A stretch of DNA of 64,000 bases from Microvirga brassicacearum (GTDB lineage: Bacteria > Pseudomonadota > Alphaproteobacteria > Rhizobiales > Beijerinckiaceae). Position 1 is the first letter of the stretch; each line of letters begins with the position of its first letter. Below the pieces are notes generated by a model that saw only the letters and a list, made by a program, of their open reading frames with translations, was not told the origin of the DNA and searched no databases. The stretch covers positions 1 through 64,000 of the forward strand of contig NZ_VCMV01000010.1 in NCBI RefSeq assembly GCF_008757455.1. The letters are read 5' to 3'. This document shows positions 24,011 through 33,502 of this stretch, piece after piece. A program made the translations under genes and the position numbers.

Positions 24011-26032
24011 TTAAAGCCCGAACAGTTTCTCCAGGAAGTTCTTCTCGCGCCCGCCGCGCCGCTGCTGTTGCGGCGGAATCCACGCGCTCTCGCGCGGCGG
24101 TCCGGGCTGCGCGCCCGCATCGGCGACCGGGATGTCCTCCGGCCGCAGGAAGCGCTCGCTGCCGGGAAGCGGCACGGGCTTCTGATCCTTGAGGGCAACT
24201 TTCATGAAATCGTGCCACACCTCGGTCGGCAGGTTTCCGCCCGTGACCCGCTTGGTCAACGCGCCATCGTCGTTGCCGAGCCAGACGCCCGCCACCAGAT
24301 TGCCGCTGAAGCCGACGAACCACGCATCCTTGTAGTCGTCGGTCGTGCCGGTCTTGCCGGCCAGAGTCCAGCCGGGGATCCGCGCCTTGCGGGCCGTGCC
24401 GATCACGAAGGTGCTGTGCATCATGTCGTTCATCATCGCGACCGTCATCGGATCGAGCACGCGCCCGAGCCCGCCACCGTTCGGCCGGCGATAGATCACC
24501 CGGCCTTCGGCGGTCTTGACCTGGGTGATCACGTACGGGATCACGCCCGTCCCGCCATTGGCGAAGGCCGCGTAGGCGCTCACCAGCTCCAGCGGCGTCA
24601 CTTCCGACACTCCCAGCGACAGCGACGGAACGGCCTGAAGCGGCGAATTGATGCCGAGCTTCTGCGCCGCCTGCACCACGTTCCTGGGACCGACTTCGAT
24701 CGCGAGCTTGGCCGCGACGGTGTTGAGCGACAGGGCAAGCGCTTCCCGCAAGGTGATGGCGCCCCGGTAGCCATGATCGTAGTTCTGTGGCGCCCAGCCC
24801 TTGTAGTTGACCGGCGAATCCTCCCGCACCGTGTTGGGGGTGAGCCCCGCCTCCATGGCGGCGAGGTAGACGAACGGCTTGAAGGCCGATCCCGGCTGCC
24901 GGCGCGCGGTCGTGGCCCGGTTGAACTGGCTCGCCTCGTAATTGCGGCCGCCGACCAGCGCCTTCAGGGCGCCATCCGGCTGCATGGCGACGAAGGCGCC
25001 CTGGCTCACGTTGAATTTCTGGCCCTTCTCGTTCAGCTCGTCGACCAGCGACTTTTCGGCGGCGTTCTGCATCGCCGGGTCGAGGGTGGTCGACACCACG
25101 ATGTCGGATTCGACCGTGCCGACGAAATCGTCGAGCACGTCCATCACGTAATCGGCCGCGTAGTTCACCGAGCCCGCCCCCGGCGCGCGAACCGGTTCGG
25201 CGGGCGCGCCAAGGGCGGTCTTGGTCATTCCGGGAGTGATGAATCCGAGATCGTTCATGGCCGCGATGACCAGCTCGGCCCGGGCTTGCGCGGCTTCCGG
25301 ATTGCGGTTCGGCGCAAGCCGCGACGGGGCCTGCACGAGACCTGCAAGGACCGCCGCCTCGGATAGCGACACGTTGCGGGCGGACTTGCCGTAATAGCGC
25401 TGGGCCGCGGCCTCGACGCCATAGGCGCCGGCGCCGAAATAGACCCGGTTGAGATAAAGTTCGAGTATCTGGTCCTTGGAATAGTTGCGCTCGAGCCAGA
25501 GCGCCAGAATCGCCTCCTGGATCTTGCGGGAGGCGGTGCGTTCCTGCGTCAGGAAGAGATTCTTGGCGAGCTGCTGGGTCAGGGTCGAGCCGCCCTGCGA
25601 AACGCCGCCGCGGTTGAGGTTGCGGTACAGCGCGCGGGCGATGCCGACAGGGTCGATGCCCCAATGGTCGTAGAAGCGTCGATCCTCGATGGCGATGAAG
25701 GCTTTCGGCAGGTAGGGCGGCAACTCCTTGATGGCCATGGTGCGACCGCCGGTCTCGCCCTTGTTGGCGAGCAGCGATCCGTCGCTTGCCATGATGGCGA
25801 TGTTGGGCGGACGCTTGGGAACCGTCAGTTCATCGATGGGTGGGAGTTTCGCCGCGTAATAGGCAACGACGCCGCCGACCGCGATGATGCCCCAGAGGCA
25901 CAAGACCACGCCCGCATAGAACAACTTGCTCCACAGCGAGCGTCCGCGGCGCTTGCGCGTCGACTTTCTCTGCCGCGAGGGCGGACGACCCGAGCCTCCG
26001 CCGCCGCCTCGAGACGCGCGCTTCTGCGCCAT
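24011..26032 (-). CDS. mrcA: Penicillin-binding protein 1A (bifunctional transglycosylase/transpeptidase)
   Basis: A 673-residue class A PBP polymerising and cross-linking peptidoglycan in the periplasm. A basic Gly/Arg-rich N-terminus and one membrane helix (about residues 38-60) precede the GT51 domain (EDRRFYDHWGID, GGSTLTQQLAKN, KIQEAILALWLE). The transpeptidase domain shows PGSAFKPF (catalytic Ser), SLN and AGKTGTTDDYKDAWFVG. ATG 26032 was preferred to 26197: gggggc lies just before it and the basic start suits a type II membrane protein. The 222 bases upstream to 26254 hold no other gene. Confidence 0.94.
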   Translation of the reverse strand: MAQKRASRGGGGGSGRPPSRQRKSTRKRRGRSLWSKLFYAGVVLCLWGIIAVGGVVAYYAAKLPPIDELTVPKRPPNIAIMASDGSLLANKGETGGRTMAIKELPPYLPKAFIAIEDRRFYDHWGIDPVGIARALYRNLNRGGVSQGGSTLTQQLAKNLFLTQERTASRKIQEAILALWLERNYSKDQILELYLNRVYFGAGAYGVEAAAQRYYGKSARNVSLSEAAVLAGLVQAPSRLAPNRNPEAAQARAELVIAAMNDLGFITPGMTKTALGAPAEPVRAPGAGSVNYAADYVMDVLDDFVGTVESDIVVSTTLDPAMQNAAEKSLVDELNEKGQKFNVSQGAFVAMQPDGALKALVGGRNYEASQFNRATTARRQPGSAFKPFVYLAAMEAGLTPNTVREDSPVNYKGWAPQNYDHGYRGAITLREALALSLNTVAAKLAIEVGPRNVVQAAQKLGINSPLQAVPSLSLGVSEVTPLELVSAYAAFANGGTGVIPYVITQVKTAEGRVIYRRPNGGGLGRVLDPMTVAMMNDMMHSTFVIGTARKARIPGWTLAGKTGTTDDYKDAWFVGFSGNLVAGVWLGNDDGALTKRVTGGNLPTEVWHDFMKVALKDQKPVPLPGSERFLRPEDIPVADAGAQPGPPRESAWIPPQQQRRGGREKNFLEKLFGL

Positions 26033-26254
26033 GTTGCCCCCTGCCCGATCTTCAGACGAAAGGCGAAAATCCTGCGCCTCCGCTTCAGTGGCGGGCGCGC
26101 CGAAAACCGGCTCGCGCCTGTCACGTCCGTTCGCCACGTCAAACCTCTTGTGCCATGCGGCCGGTGATCCGGCTTTTCGTTGCACGCTCTGAGGCACTGT
26201 AAATATGGCGGTTTAAGGGGCGGTTAAGTGCGACCGCACAAGGTTTCACATCCC

Positions 26255-26899
26255 CTAAGCCATGGCCCGGATCTGCACGAGATCGGCGACGAAATCCTCG
26301 TAGGCCCGCCGCTTCGCCTGCGCGTCGGGCACCCGCAGCAGATAGGAGGGATGAACGGTGACGAAGCCAGGTCGATTCTCGAACCGCGCCGGGCCGCGGG
26401 CTTTCGTGACCGGCAAGGCCTTGCCCGCCAGGGCCAGCAGCGCCGTGCCGCCGAGGGCGACGACGAGCTTCGGCTGAACCAGATCGATCTCCTTCATCAG
26501 CCAGGGCCGATAATGTCTCACTTCGCCCGCCGTCGGCTTGGCGTGAATGCGGCGCTTGCCGCGTTCCTCGAATTTGAAATGCTTGACCGCGTTGGTGAGA
26601 TAGACTTCGTCGCGCTCGATCCCGGCCTCCGTCATCGCCCGCGCGAGCAATTGACCGGCCGGGCCGACGAACGGGCGGCCCTGGAGATCCTCCTGGTCGC
26701 CTGGCTGCTCGCCGACGAAAACCATCTCCGCGTGATCCGGACCCTCGCCGAAGACCGGCTGGGTCGAACCCGGCACGAGCGGCCCGGCCTTGGCGATGAG
26801 AGCGTTCAGCTCCGCCAGCGTCCTGGGCTCCTGGTCCCACAGCGCCTCCGAGGATCGCTCGGATTTCGCCGCCCGCGCGGATTTTGATTGTGCCGGCAT
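26255..26899 (-). CDS. udgX: UdgX-like uracil-DNA glycosylase superfamily protein, cysteine-free
   Basis: A 214-residue family 4-like uracil-DNA glycosylase with the UdgX marks: GEQPGDQED (63-71), GRPFVGPAG and the K-R-R-I-H loop (115-119), whose His in Mycobacterium smegmatis UdgX bonds covalently to the abasic sugar after uracil excision. HPSYLL near the C-terminus is the other catalytic-region motif. Unusually, the protein has no cysteine at all, so the four [4Fe-4S] ligands of the characterised enzyme are missing. ATG 26899 was chosen because ggaggag lies 6 bases before it; the ATG at 26905 abuts that site. Function: sequestering or repairing uracil-DNA. Confidence 0.9.
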   Translation of the reverse strand: MPAQSKSARAAKSERSSEALWDQEPRTLAELNALIAKAGPLVPGSTQPVFGEGPDHAEMVFVGEQPGDQEDLQGRPFVGPAGQLLARAMTEAGIERDEVYLTNAVKHFKFEERGKRRIHAKPTAGEVRHYRPWLMKEIDLVQPKLVVALGGTALLALAGKALPVTKARGPARFENRPGFVTVHPSYLLRVPDAQAKRRAYEDFVADLVQIRAMA

Positions 26900-26977
26900 C
26901 GCCATCTCCTCCATCCGCGCCCTCCGTTGCAGCACTGGCGGGCGATTGAGGTTCGATCGAGCGAATGCTCGCTCTCG

Positions 26978-27094
26978 TCAGGATCGAAGATATTTTACCA
27001 ATGCGGCTATCCCGAGAACGAGGATGTGAGCGACCGCAACCCACAGGAGCGTCATGCCGCTCATCATCCAACCCATGCCCTGCATCATGTCCAT
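26978..27094 (-). CDS. 38-residue Met-rich single-pass membrane peptide
   Basis: A very short ORF starting 21 bases past the stop of the BNR-repeat gene. It encodes a Met-rich head (M-D-M-M-Q-G-M-G-W-M-M-S-G-M, seven Met in 14 residues), one hydrophobic helix (TLLWVAVAHILVLGIAALV) and a basic tail KYLRS. The pattern of a Met cluster beside a helix, and its coupling to the exoprotein gene, suggest a real small membrane protein, possibly handling copper. I recall similar peptides next to such BNR genes in metal-resistance loci. The ribosome binding site is weak, so moderate confidence. Confidence 0.65.
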   Translation of the reverse strand: MDMMQGMGWMMSGMTLLWVAVAHILVLGIAALVKYLRS

Positions 27095-27115
27095 CGGGAA
27101 GTCCCGGTTTGAGCT

Positions 27116-27997
27116 TCAGCCGCCGAAGCTCGCCCAGCTCCGCCCCTGATCGGCGCTGCTGAGGATTCGTCCCCTGTCAGTGGCTGCAAAGAGCCGGTTC
27201 GCGTTGGTGGGATCGGCGGCGAGGTGGAGAAGGAAGCCGCCACCGATATCATTGCCGCGGGTTTCGAATTGCAGCGTCTCTTCTTGCGAGCGGACCAAGC
27301 CGCGGCCGAACACGTAAGCGTACAGGGCGCCATCCGGTGCGATTTCGACGAGGGTCACGGGTGCGCCTTCGATCAGCGACGTCCAGGTTCGGCCCGAATC
27401 GCCGCTGCGCAGGAGACCCGTCTCGGTGGCGGCATATAAAGTCTCCGCGTTCCTGGCCGACGCGGCCAGATCGATCAGCTTCGCAGGCAGCGTCCCGACG
27501 ACCTTCCAGGACCTCCCGCCGTCCTGACTCAGTTGGAGACCCTGATAGACGCCATAGATCGTCGTTGGGTCCGCCGGGCTCACGCTCATCTGGTGGAAAT
27601 CGACAGGGCCATTCACCCCGGGCGAAATCTGCGTCCAGGTTCTTCCTTGGTCCGTGGAGGCGATGAAGCCGAGATTACCGCCCCTCTGAGGATGGCCACT
27701 GGCGTACAAGGTGCGGGCGTCGCGCGGATGAGGGTTGAAACCCATGAAATCCTGAACTTCGGAGACGCGTTCCGCCTTGCCGTCCGAGCCTGCGTGAAAC
27801 AGGCCGTGATGCGTCGCGATGAAGAGCCGCGAAGAATCCTGCCGATCCACCGCAAGGCCGTGGATGTGGGTCTGACGGGTCAATTCCGATACGGCCACCG
27901 TCTCACCGGCCACCGACCGGGAGATCGATCCGACCACCAAGGTTGCGAGTGCCACGGCCCCGGCGACCGCGAGTTTTGTGGAGAAGCCGATGGTCAT
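27116..27997 (-). CDS. Exported BNR/sialidase-like repeat protein (F510_1955 family)
   Basis: A 293-residue secreted beta-propeller protein. A Sec signal (TKLAVAGAVALATLVVGSI, cleavage near S-V-A-G) begins at ATG 27997, which fixes the start; the frame continues to 28135 without signal-like sequence. At least four BNR-type blades show S-x-D-x-G-x-x-W: STDQGRTW, SQDGGRSW, SGDSGRTW, SADQGRSW. Related proteins are called F510_1955-family glycosylhydrolases, but no catalytic evidence is visible. The 38-residue membrane peptide follows directly. Divergent from murJ, with both promoters in 27998-28159. Confidence 0.85.
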   Translation of the reverse strand: MTIGFSTKLAVAGAVALATLVVGSISRSVAGETVAVSELTRQTHIHGLAVDRQDSSRLFIATHHGLFHAGSDGKAERVSEVQDFMGFNPHPRDARTLYASGHPQRGGNLGFIASTDQGRTWTQISPGVNGPVDFHQMSVSPADPTTIYGVYQGLQLSQDGGRSWKVVGTLPAKLIDLAASARNAETLYAATETGLLRSGDSGRTWTSLIEGAPVTLVEIAPDGALYAYVFGRGLVRSQEETLQFETRGNDIGGGFLLHLAADPTNANRLFAATDRGRILSSADQGRSWASFGG

Positions 27998-28159
27998 CGC
28001 CGTCCCTTGAAGGCCTGTCGAGCCGCAGATGATCCCGCTTCGCTTTCGACAGGCAACACACATCATCGTGTTGGGTATCCCGCCCGCGGGACGGGCGCGC
28101 GGGGGCCGTCTTCGTCGCCCTTGGACAATCCCCACACAACCGGCTAAGCGCGATCCAGC

Positions 28160-29683
28160 ATGTCGGTCATCCGCTCATCCCTTCTGGTCGGCCTCGGCGC
28201 GGGCGCGTCGCGTGTGCTCGGATTCGTCCGCGATGTGCTGTTTGCCCAAGCGCTCGGCGCCGGACCGGTGGCGGATGCGTTTCTGGCGGCGTTCCGCTTG
28301 CCCAACCTCATGCGCCGGGTGGTCGGCGAGGGCGGCCTCAACCCGGCCCTCGTTCCGGTCCTCGGCGCGCTGGAGGCCGACGCCGCGGCGAAGACCGCCG
28401 GCGATGTCGTGACGGTCTTCGCACTGGCGCTTCTCGGGGTGACGGGGTTGGTTGAACTCGGCGCCGGTCTTCTCGCCTTCGCCCTGGCGCCGGGCTTTGC
28501 CGGCGAGCCGCAGACGCTCGATCTCGTGGCGCTTTACACGCGGCTGGCGTTTCCGGCGGTGATCTGCATCACGCTCGCCTCCATCGGCGCCGCCTTGCTC
28601 AATCTCCACCGCCGCTATACCGCCGCCAGCCTCGCGCCGCTGGCGATGAATGGCGGCCTGATTCTTGCCGTCGTGCTGCTGGAGACCCACTTCCCGCTTC
28701 CGCTCGTGCAGAAAGCCGCCTGGCTGGCGGCCGCCTCGAGCCTGGCGGGCGTCGTTCAGCTGGCGATCGTCATCCTCGCTCTTGCGCGCGGCGAGGCGAG
28801 CATTGTCCGATTTCGCAAGCCGGTCTGGTCGCCGGCCCTGAAAAGCCTGCTGTTGGCGGGATTTCCGGCGCTCGTCGCCAGTGGGGCGGTGCAGCTTTTC
28901 GTGCTCGTCGGAACGCAGGTGGCGTCGTTCTGGCCCTCCGGCGTCTCATGGCTCTATTACGCCGACCGGGTGGTGCAATTGCCGCTCGGGCTGATGGCGG
29001 CGCTCGCCAGCAGCGTGCTGCTGCCCGAACTCGCATTGCGCTACCGGGCCGGCGAACGGCAAGCCCTCGTCGATTCGCAGAACCGCGCCATCGGCTTGGG
29101 GCTGCTGCTGTCACTGCCGGCGAGCGTCGCATTGGCCTGCCTGGCGGAGCCCATGGCGTTCGTGCTGTTCCGGCGCGGCGCCTTCGACGACGCGGATGCG
29201 GCCGGCACCGCGCTCGTCCTTCTGGGCCTCAGCCTCGGGCTTCCGGCCGCGACCCTCGCCAAGGTGTTCAGCCAGGCTCTGTTTGCCAGGGGTGCGTTGA
29301 AAGGCGCCGTCGCCGCCGCGCTGATCGGCATGGCGGCCACCGGCCTGTCGTCAGTTCTGCTCGGTTTCGCATGGGGCGTCGTCGGCATCGCGCTCGGCAT
29401 CAGCCTCGGCTGCCTCGCCCATGCGGCTGTGCTGGTGTGGCTTTTGCAGCAGGCCCGTATGTGGCGGCCCGACCGCGCCTTGCTCGGCAAGGCCCTGCGA
29501 ATCGCTCTCGCCAGCGCCCTCTTGGGCGGCGGCCTCCTGATGGGGCTTCGCGTCTCGCCGGCACCCACCGCCGTTTCGCTTGCCGTCCTCTGCCTCGGCG
29601 GTCTTGGCTTCTATGCGGCAACCGCATGGCTGCTGGGGGCGGTGACGTGGCGGGATCTCGCGCCGCCGGTCAAAAAAGCCTAA
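28160..29683 (+). CDS. murJ: Lipid II flippase MurJ
   Basis: A 507-residue MOP-superfamily membrane protein with about 14 hydrophobic helices that flips lipid II across the inner membrane for peptidoglycan synthesis. The family N-terminus is clear: [19 protein letters not shown] and [24 protein letters not shown], with the essential Arg residues in the first two helices. Start ATG 28160. It lies 67 bases upstream of trpS, an order frequently seen in alphaproteobacteria. Confidence 0.96.
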   Translation: MSVIRSSLLVGLGAGASRVLGFVRDVLFAQALGAGPVADAFLAAFRLPNLMRRVVGEGGLNPALVPVLGALEADAAAKTAGDVVTVFALALLGVTGLVELGAGLLAFALAPGFAGEPQTLDLVALYTRLAFPAVICITLASIGAALLNLHRRYTAASLAPLAMNGGLILAVVLLETHFPLPLVQKAAWLAAASSLAGVVQLAIVILALARGEASIVRFRKPVWSPALKSLLLAGFPALVASGAVQLFVLVGTQVASFWPSGVSWLYYADRVVQLPLGLMAALASSVLLPELALRYRAGERQALVDSQNRAIGLGLLLSLPASVALACLAEPMAFVLFRRGAFDDADAAGTALVLLGLSLGLPAATLAKVFSQALFARGALKGAVAAALIGMAATGLSSVLLGFAWGVVGIALGISLGCLAHAAVLVWLLQQARMWRPDRALLGKALRIALASALLGGGLLMGLRVSPAPTAVSLAVLCLGGLGFYAATAWLLGAVTWRDLAPPVKKA

Positions 29684-29750
29684 TGGGCTTGCATCGCCGC
29701 CCCGCCCTGTCATAACCCGGCCGCGATGCGTTTTGAGGAGTTCGACTACG

Positions 29751-30791
29751 ATGGCAACGTTCAAGGAGCTGGTGTTTTCGGGCGTTCAACCGACCGGAAA
29801 TCTTCACCTCGGAAATTACCTCGGGGCCATCAAACGCTTCGTCACCATGCAAGACACTCATGAGTGCATCTATTGCGTGGTCGACATGCACGCGATCACG
29901 ATGCCGCAGAATCCGCACGACCTGAACCGGCAGATCCGGGAGGTCACGGCGGCCTTTCTCGCCGCCGGCATCGATCCGAAACGTCACATCGTCTTCAACC
30001 AGAGCCAGGTCTCCGAGCACGCCGAACTGGCCTGGGTGTTCAATTGCGTCGCCCGTCTCGGCTGGCTCAACCGCATGACGCAGTTCAAGGACAAGGCCGG
30101 CAAGGATCGCGAGAACGCATCGGTCGGGCTCTACGCCTATCCGAACCTGATGGCGGCTGACATCCTGGTCTATCGCGCAACGCACGTGCCGGTCGGCGAG
30201 GACCAGAAGCAGCATCTCGAACTGACCCGCGACGTAGCGCAGAAATTCAACAACGACTGGGCGGATTCCATCGCCGAGCACGGCTTCGGCGACGCTTTCT
30301 TCCCGCTCACCGAACCCTTGATCGCCGGTCCCGCGACCCGCGTCATGTCGCTTCGCGACGGCTCGAAGAAAATGTCGAAATCGGATCCTTCCGACTACTC
30401 GCGCATCAACCTCACGGACGATGCCGACATGATCGCGCAGAAGATCCGCAAGGCCAAGACCGATGCGGAGCCGCTGCCCTCCGAGACCGAGGGCCTGCGG
30501 GCGCGTCCCGAGGCGGACAATCTGGTGGCGATCTACGCGGCGCTGACCGACGTTTCGCCGGCCGAGGTCCTGCGCGATCACGGCGGTTCGCAATTCTCCG
30601 GCTTCAAATCCGCCCTGGTGGACGTCGCGGTGACGAGGCTTGCCCCCATTGCGGACGAAATGCGCCGCCTGATGGCCGATCCCGGTCACATTGACGCAGT
30701 CCTGGCGGACGGTTCAGGCCGCGCCCGCGTCATCGCCGCAGAGACGATGAACGCCGTCAAGGATATCCTCGGCTTCGTGCGTGCTCGCTGA
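29751..30791 (+). CDS. trpS: Tryptophanyl-tRNA synthetase
   Basis: A 346-residue class I synthetase charging tRNA-Trp. The HIGH-type signature appears as HLGNYLGA near residue 20 (after SGVQPTGNL) and KMSKS as [12 protein letters not shown] near residue 205. ATG 29751 was chosen because gaggag lies 10 bases before it and the protein begins MATFKE; an upstream in-frame start at 29733 has no site. Confidence 0.97.
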   Translation: MATFKELVFSGVQPTGNLHLGNYLGAIKRFVTMQDTHECIYCVVDMHAITMPQNPHDLNRQIREVTAAFLAAGIDPKRHIVFNQSQVSEHAELAWVFNCVARLGWLNRMTQFKDKAGKDRENASVGLYAYPNLMAADILVYRATHVPVGEDQKQHLELTRDVAQKFNNDWADSIAEHGFGDAFFPLTEPLIAGPATRVMSLRDGSKKMSKSDPSDYSRINLTDDADMIAQKIRKAKTDAEPLPSETEGLRARPEADNLVAIYAALTDVSPAEVLRDHGGSQFSGFKSALVDVAVTRLAPIADEMRRLMADPGHIDAVLADGSGRARVIAAETMNAVKDILGFVRAR

Positions 30792-30862
30792 AATGCCGCC
30801 ATGGGAGCCTTGCTCTCGGCGTACCGCCAAGGCAGCATCTCGGCCGTTCGGAGGACAGGCTT

Positions 30863-31360
30863 GTGAGCGGTAAGCGCCAATCCTACGAGGCCGGCCACCG
30901 GCCCAAATTCATGGTGGTGATCGACAAGACGCCGGAATGCCTCCGGGCCGTCCACTTCGCGTCCCGTCGCGCCGCCCGCACCGGCGCCAGCATGATCATG
31001 CTGGCCGTGGTCGATCCGCCCGACAATTTCGAATGGATCGGCGTCGGCGAGGCGATGATCGAGGAAGCGCGCGCCGAGGCGGTGAAGCGCCTGGAGGCCG
31101 CCGCCAAGGAGGCGCGCGATGCCGCCGGCGTCGAACCCGAACAGGTCATCCGGGTCGGCGACCGCGCCCAGGCCCTCATCGCGCTGATCGACGAGGACGA
31201 GGACATCTCGTTTCTAGTGCTGGCCGCCGGATCGGGCAAGGAGGGCCCCGGCCCCCTCGTCTCGTCGCTCGCCGGCCGGGCCGCCGCAACCTTCCCGATC
31301 CCCATCGTGATCGTGCCCGGCGGCTTGTCGGACGAGGAGATCGATGCGCTGGCGGGGTGA
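30863..31360 (+). CDS. Universal stress protein UspA-like
   Basis: A 165-residue single-domain USP with the strand MVVIDKTPECLRAVHFA, GVEPEQVIRVGD and the ATP-binding-type end FLVLAAGSGKEGPGPLVSSL. The GTG start at 30863 has ggagga 8 bases upstream. Function in stress survival is inferred from family. Followed by an interspersed repeat rather than another gene. Confidence 0.88.
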   Translation: MSGKRQSYEAGHRPKFMVVIDKTPECLRAVHFASRRAARTGASMIMLAVVDPPDNFEWIGVGEAMIEEARAEAVKRLEAAAKEARDAAGVEPEQVIRVGDRAQALIALIDEDEDISFLVLAAGSGKEGPGPLVSSLAGRAAATFPIPIVIVPGGLSDEEIDALAG

Positions 31361-31406
31361 GGGGGTCCGAGATTCCCCACGGACCCAATCCTGAGGAGGG
31401 CCGCGA

Positions 31407-31508
31407 CCTCATCCTGAGGGCCGCGAAGCGGCGTCTCGAAGGATCTCCAGTGGTCTCTGGAACTGCCTCGTCCTTCGAGACAGCGCTCCGCGCTTCCTCA
31501 GGATGAGG
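31407..31508 (+). repeat. ~102-base interspersed palindromic repeat, copy 2
   Basis: Bounded by cctcatcctgagg and cctcaggatgagg, with inner arms gcgtctcgaaggatc and gtccttcgagacagcgc. It matches the reverse complement of 20620-20723. A half-unit (aatcctgaggaggg) precedes it at about 31387. It occupies most of the 292-base gap between the stress protein and the NifU-like gene. Confidence 0.85.
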
Positions 31509-31652
31509 CAGGCGAGAGGACGATCTCCCCTTGGAATCGCCGCGCACCCGGTCCACATCTCCGAGAGAACCTGTTAGAACGATTCCAAGCCCATTCAGGG
31601 CCGCTCAACCCGCTCGGCCGGCCTTGAACCGGCGCAGAGGACAACACGACAG

Positions 31653-32213
31653 ATGTTTATCCAGACCGAAGCCACACCGAATCCCGCCACCCTGAAGTTC
31701 CTGCCCGGCCGTGTCGTCATGCCCGAGGGGACGTTCGAGGCGCGCGTCTCCGAGGAAGCGGGAGCCTCCCCGCTCGCCGACCGGCTCTTCGCCATTCCGG
31801 GCGTCAGCGGCGTCTTCTACGGCCACGATTTCATCACCGTGACCAAGACCGATGCTGAATGGCAGCACCTCAAGCCCGCAATCCTCGGCGCCATCATGGA
31901 GCATTTCATGAGCGGCGCGCCGCTGTTCACGGATGGCGCCATGCTGACCGAGCATGACGGCGAGGAATTCTTCGATGCGGACGACGCCGCCACCGTCGCG
32001 ACCATCAAGGAACTGCTCGAGACCCGCATCCGCCCCGCGGTCGCGGGCGATGGCGGCGACATCACGTTCCGGGGTTTCAAGGACGGCACCGTCTATCTGG
32101 TCATGAAGGGCGCCTGCTCGGGCTGTCCCTCCTCCACCGCCACGCTCCGGCACGGCATCCAGAACCTGCTGCGCCATTTCCTGCCCGATGTGCGCGAGGT
32201 CCAAGCCGTCTGA
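31653..32213 (+). CDS. NifU-family Fe-S scaffold/carrier protein (NfuA-like)
   Basis: A 186-residue protein with an N-terminal Nfu domain (MFIQTEATPNPATLKFLPG) and a C-terminal NifU domain whose G-A-C-S-G-C-P carries the two cysteines that bind a transferable [4Fe-4S] cluster in a dimer. It delivers clusters to client enzymes. ATG 31653 fits the highly conserved N-terminus. A textbook terminator follows, so it is its own unit. Confidence 0.94.
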   Translation: MFIQTEATPNPATLKFLPGRVVMPEGTFEARVSEEAGASPLADRLFAIPGVSGVFYGHDFITVTKTDAEWQHLKPAILGAIMEHFMSGAPLFTDGAMLTEHDGEEFFDADDAATVATIKELLETRIRPAVAGDGGDITFRGFKDGTVYLVMKGACSGCPSSTATLRHGIQNLLRHFLPDVREVQAV

Positions 32214-32258
32214 AGTGTTCTTGGCCGTCTGAGGCGTCTCGACGGTTTTGCGAATCAG

Positions 32259-32282
32259 GGCGGCCTTCGGGCCGCCTTTTTT
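32259..32282 (+). terminator. Intrinsic terminator after the NifU-family gene
   Basis: GGCGGCC, TTCG tetraloop, GGCCGCC and six T residues, 45 bases past the stop. A strong rho-independent terminator. Confidence 0.9.
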
Positions 32283-32336
32283 GTCCCACCCGTCCCGATC
32301 ATGCTCTAAAGAGACGCCACCAGACGGAGACGAACA

Positions 32337-33020
32337 TTGCGCGTCCTTGCCATCGATACCGCCCTCGGCGCCTGCTCGGCCTGCATCTTTCAATCGGATA
32401 GCGGCGAATTGCTCGCCCGCGAAACCATTCCGATGGACCGCGGCCATGCGGAAGCCCTGCTGCCGCTGATCGATCGGCTGGTCTCGCATGGCGAGGGCGG
32501 CTTCGAGAGCCTGAACCGGGTCGCCGTCACCGTCGGGCCCGGCAGCTATACGGGCCTGCGCGTCGGCATCGCGGCAGCGCGCGGCATCGGGCTTGCCGCC
32601 GGCATTCCGGTGGTGGGTGTCGCCACCTTGTCGGCATACCTTGCGCCCCTGATGGCGGGCGAGACCCGCGGTCTGTTCGCCAGCGCCATCGACGCCAAGC
32701 ATAGCCATATCTACATCCAGGCCATCGCGTTCGGCGGCAAGGCCATCATCGCGCCCTCCCTCATGAGCTATCGCGACGCCATTCGCCAGCTCGGTTCCGG
32801 GCCGCTGCTGCTGACCGGCAACGCCGCCGCGTCGCTTGCGGCGGAAGCGCGGGCGCAAGGGGTCGAGGCGCATGTGATCGAGGATTCGCCGGCGCCCGAC
32901 ATCGCCTGGGTGGCCCGCCTCGGCGCCATCGCCGATCCGGCAAACGCCCTTCCCAAGCCGCTCTACCTGCGCGAACCCGACGCCAAACCGCAGGACGGAG
33001 CGCGAATCGCCAGACGATGA
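32337..33020 (+). CDS. tsaB: tRNA t6A37 threonylcarbamoyltransferase subunit TsaB
   Basis: A 227-residue ASKHA-fold protein that partners TsaD/TsaE in making t6A37 of ANN-decoding tRNAs. Family motifs: LAIDTALGACSACIF at the N-terminus and GPGSYTGLRVGIAAARGI near residue 67. The start is TTG 32337 with ggaga about 6 bases upstream. The stop overlaps rimI (ATGA), as in many bacteria. Confidence 0.93.
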   Translation: MRVLAIDTALGACSACIFQSDSGELLARETIPMDRGHAEALLPLIDRLVSHGEGGFESLNRVAVTVGPGSYTGLRVGIAAARGIGLAAGIPVVGVATLSAYLAPLMAGETRGLFASAIDAKHSHIYIQAIAFGGKAIIAPSLMSYRDAIRQLGSGPLLLTGNAAASLAAEARAQGVEAHVIEDSPAPDIAWVARLGAIADPANALPKPLYLREPDAKPQDGARIARR

Positions 33021-33502
33021 GCCTGCTCGCCCGCTTCTTCCCGCCACCATCCGTGCGCATCGCCGGGCTGGACAGCCAGGCCGCCGCGCGCCTCGCGGCG
33101 ATCCACGCCACCGCCTTCGCGCGGCCCTGGAGCACGCTCGAATTCGAACGCCTGCTGGGCGAGCGGAACGTGACGGCGGACGGGTTGTTCATCGGGCAGG
33201 CAAGCGCTCCATCGGGTTTCGTGCTGTCGCGCAGCGTTCTCGACGAGGCGGAGATCCTCACTGTGGCCCTCCTGCCGGAGCTGCGCGGACGGGGTTATTC
33301 GCGACCCTTGCTGGCAGCCCATCTCGACGGGCTCTCGCGGACGGGAGTGCTTTTCGTCCATCTCGAGGTCGAGGACGGCAACGCTCCGGCGCTCGCCGTC
33401 TATCGCCGGCTCGGATTTCGTGAAATCGGCCGGCGCGCCGGCTATTATCTCAAGGCTGACAAGGCCCGGACGGCCGCGCTGACCATGCGGCTCGACCTTT
33501 AA
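33017..33502 (+). CDS. rimI: Ribosomal protein alanine N-acetyltransferase RimI-like (GNAT)
   Basis: A 161-residue GNAT acetyltransferase. The acetyl-CoA loop reads LLPELRGRGYSRPLL near residue 85, and the C-terminal VEDGNAPALAVYRRLGFREIGRR is typical of RimI. It likely acetylates the N-terminus of ribosomal S18. Coupled to tsaB by a 4-base overlap, which supports the assignment over other GNATs. Confidence 0.9.
   Translation: MSLLARFFPPPSVRIAGLDSQAAARLAAIHATAFARPWSTLEFERLLGERNVTADGLFIGQASAPSGFVLSRSVLDEAEILTVALLPELRGRGYSRPLLAAHLDGLSRTGVLFVHLEVEDGNAPALAVYRRLGFREIGRRAGYYLKADKARTAALTMRLDL

Noticed and set aside
23922-25664. 580-codon minus-strand frame overlapping PBP1A
   Set aside because: Alternative frame of PBP1A, without any domain; PBP1A motifs are all in the other frame.
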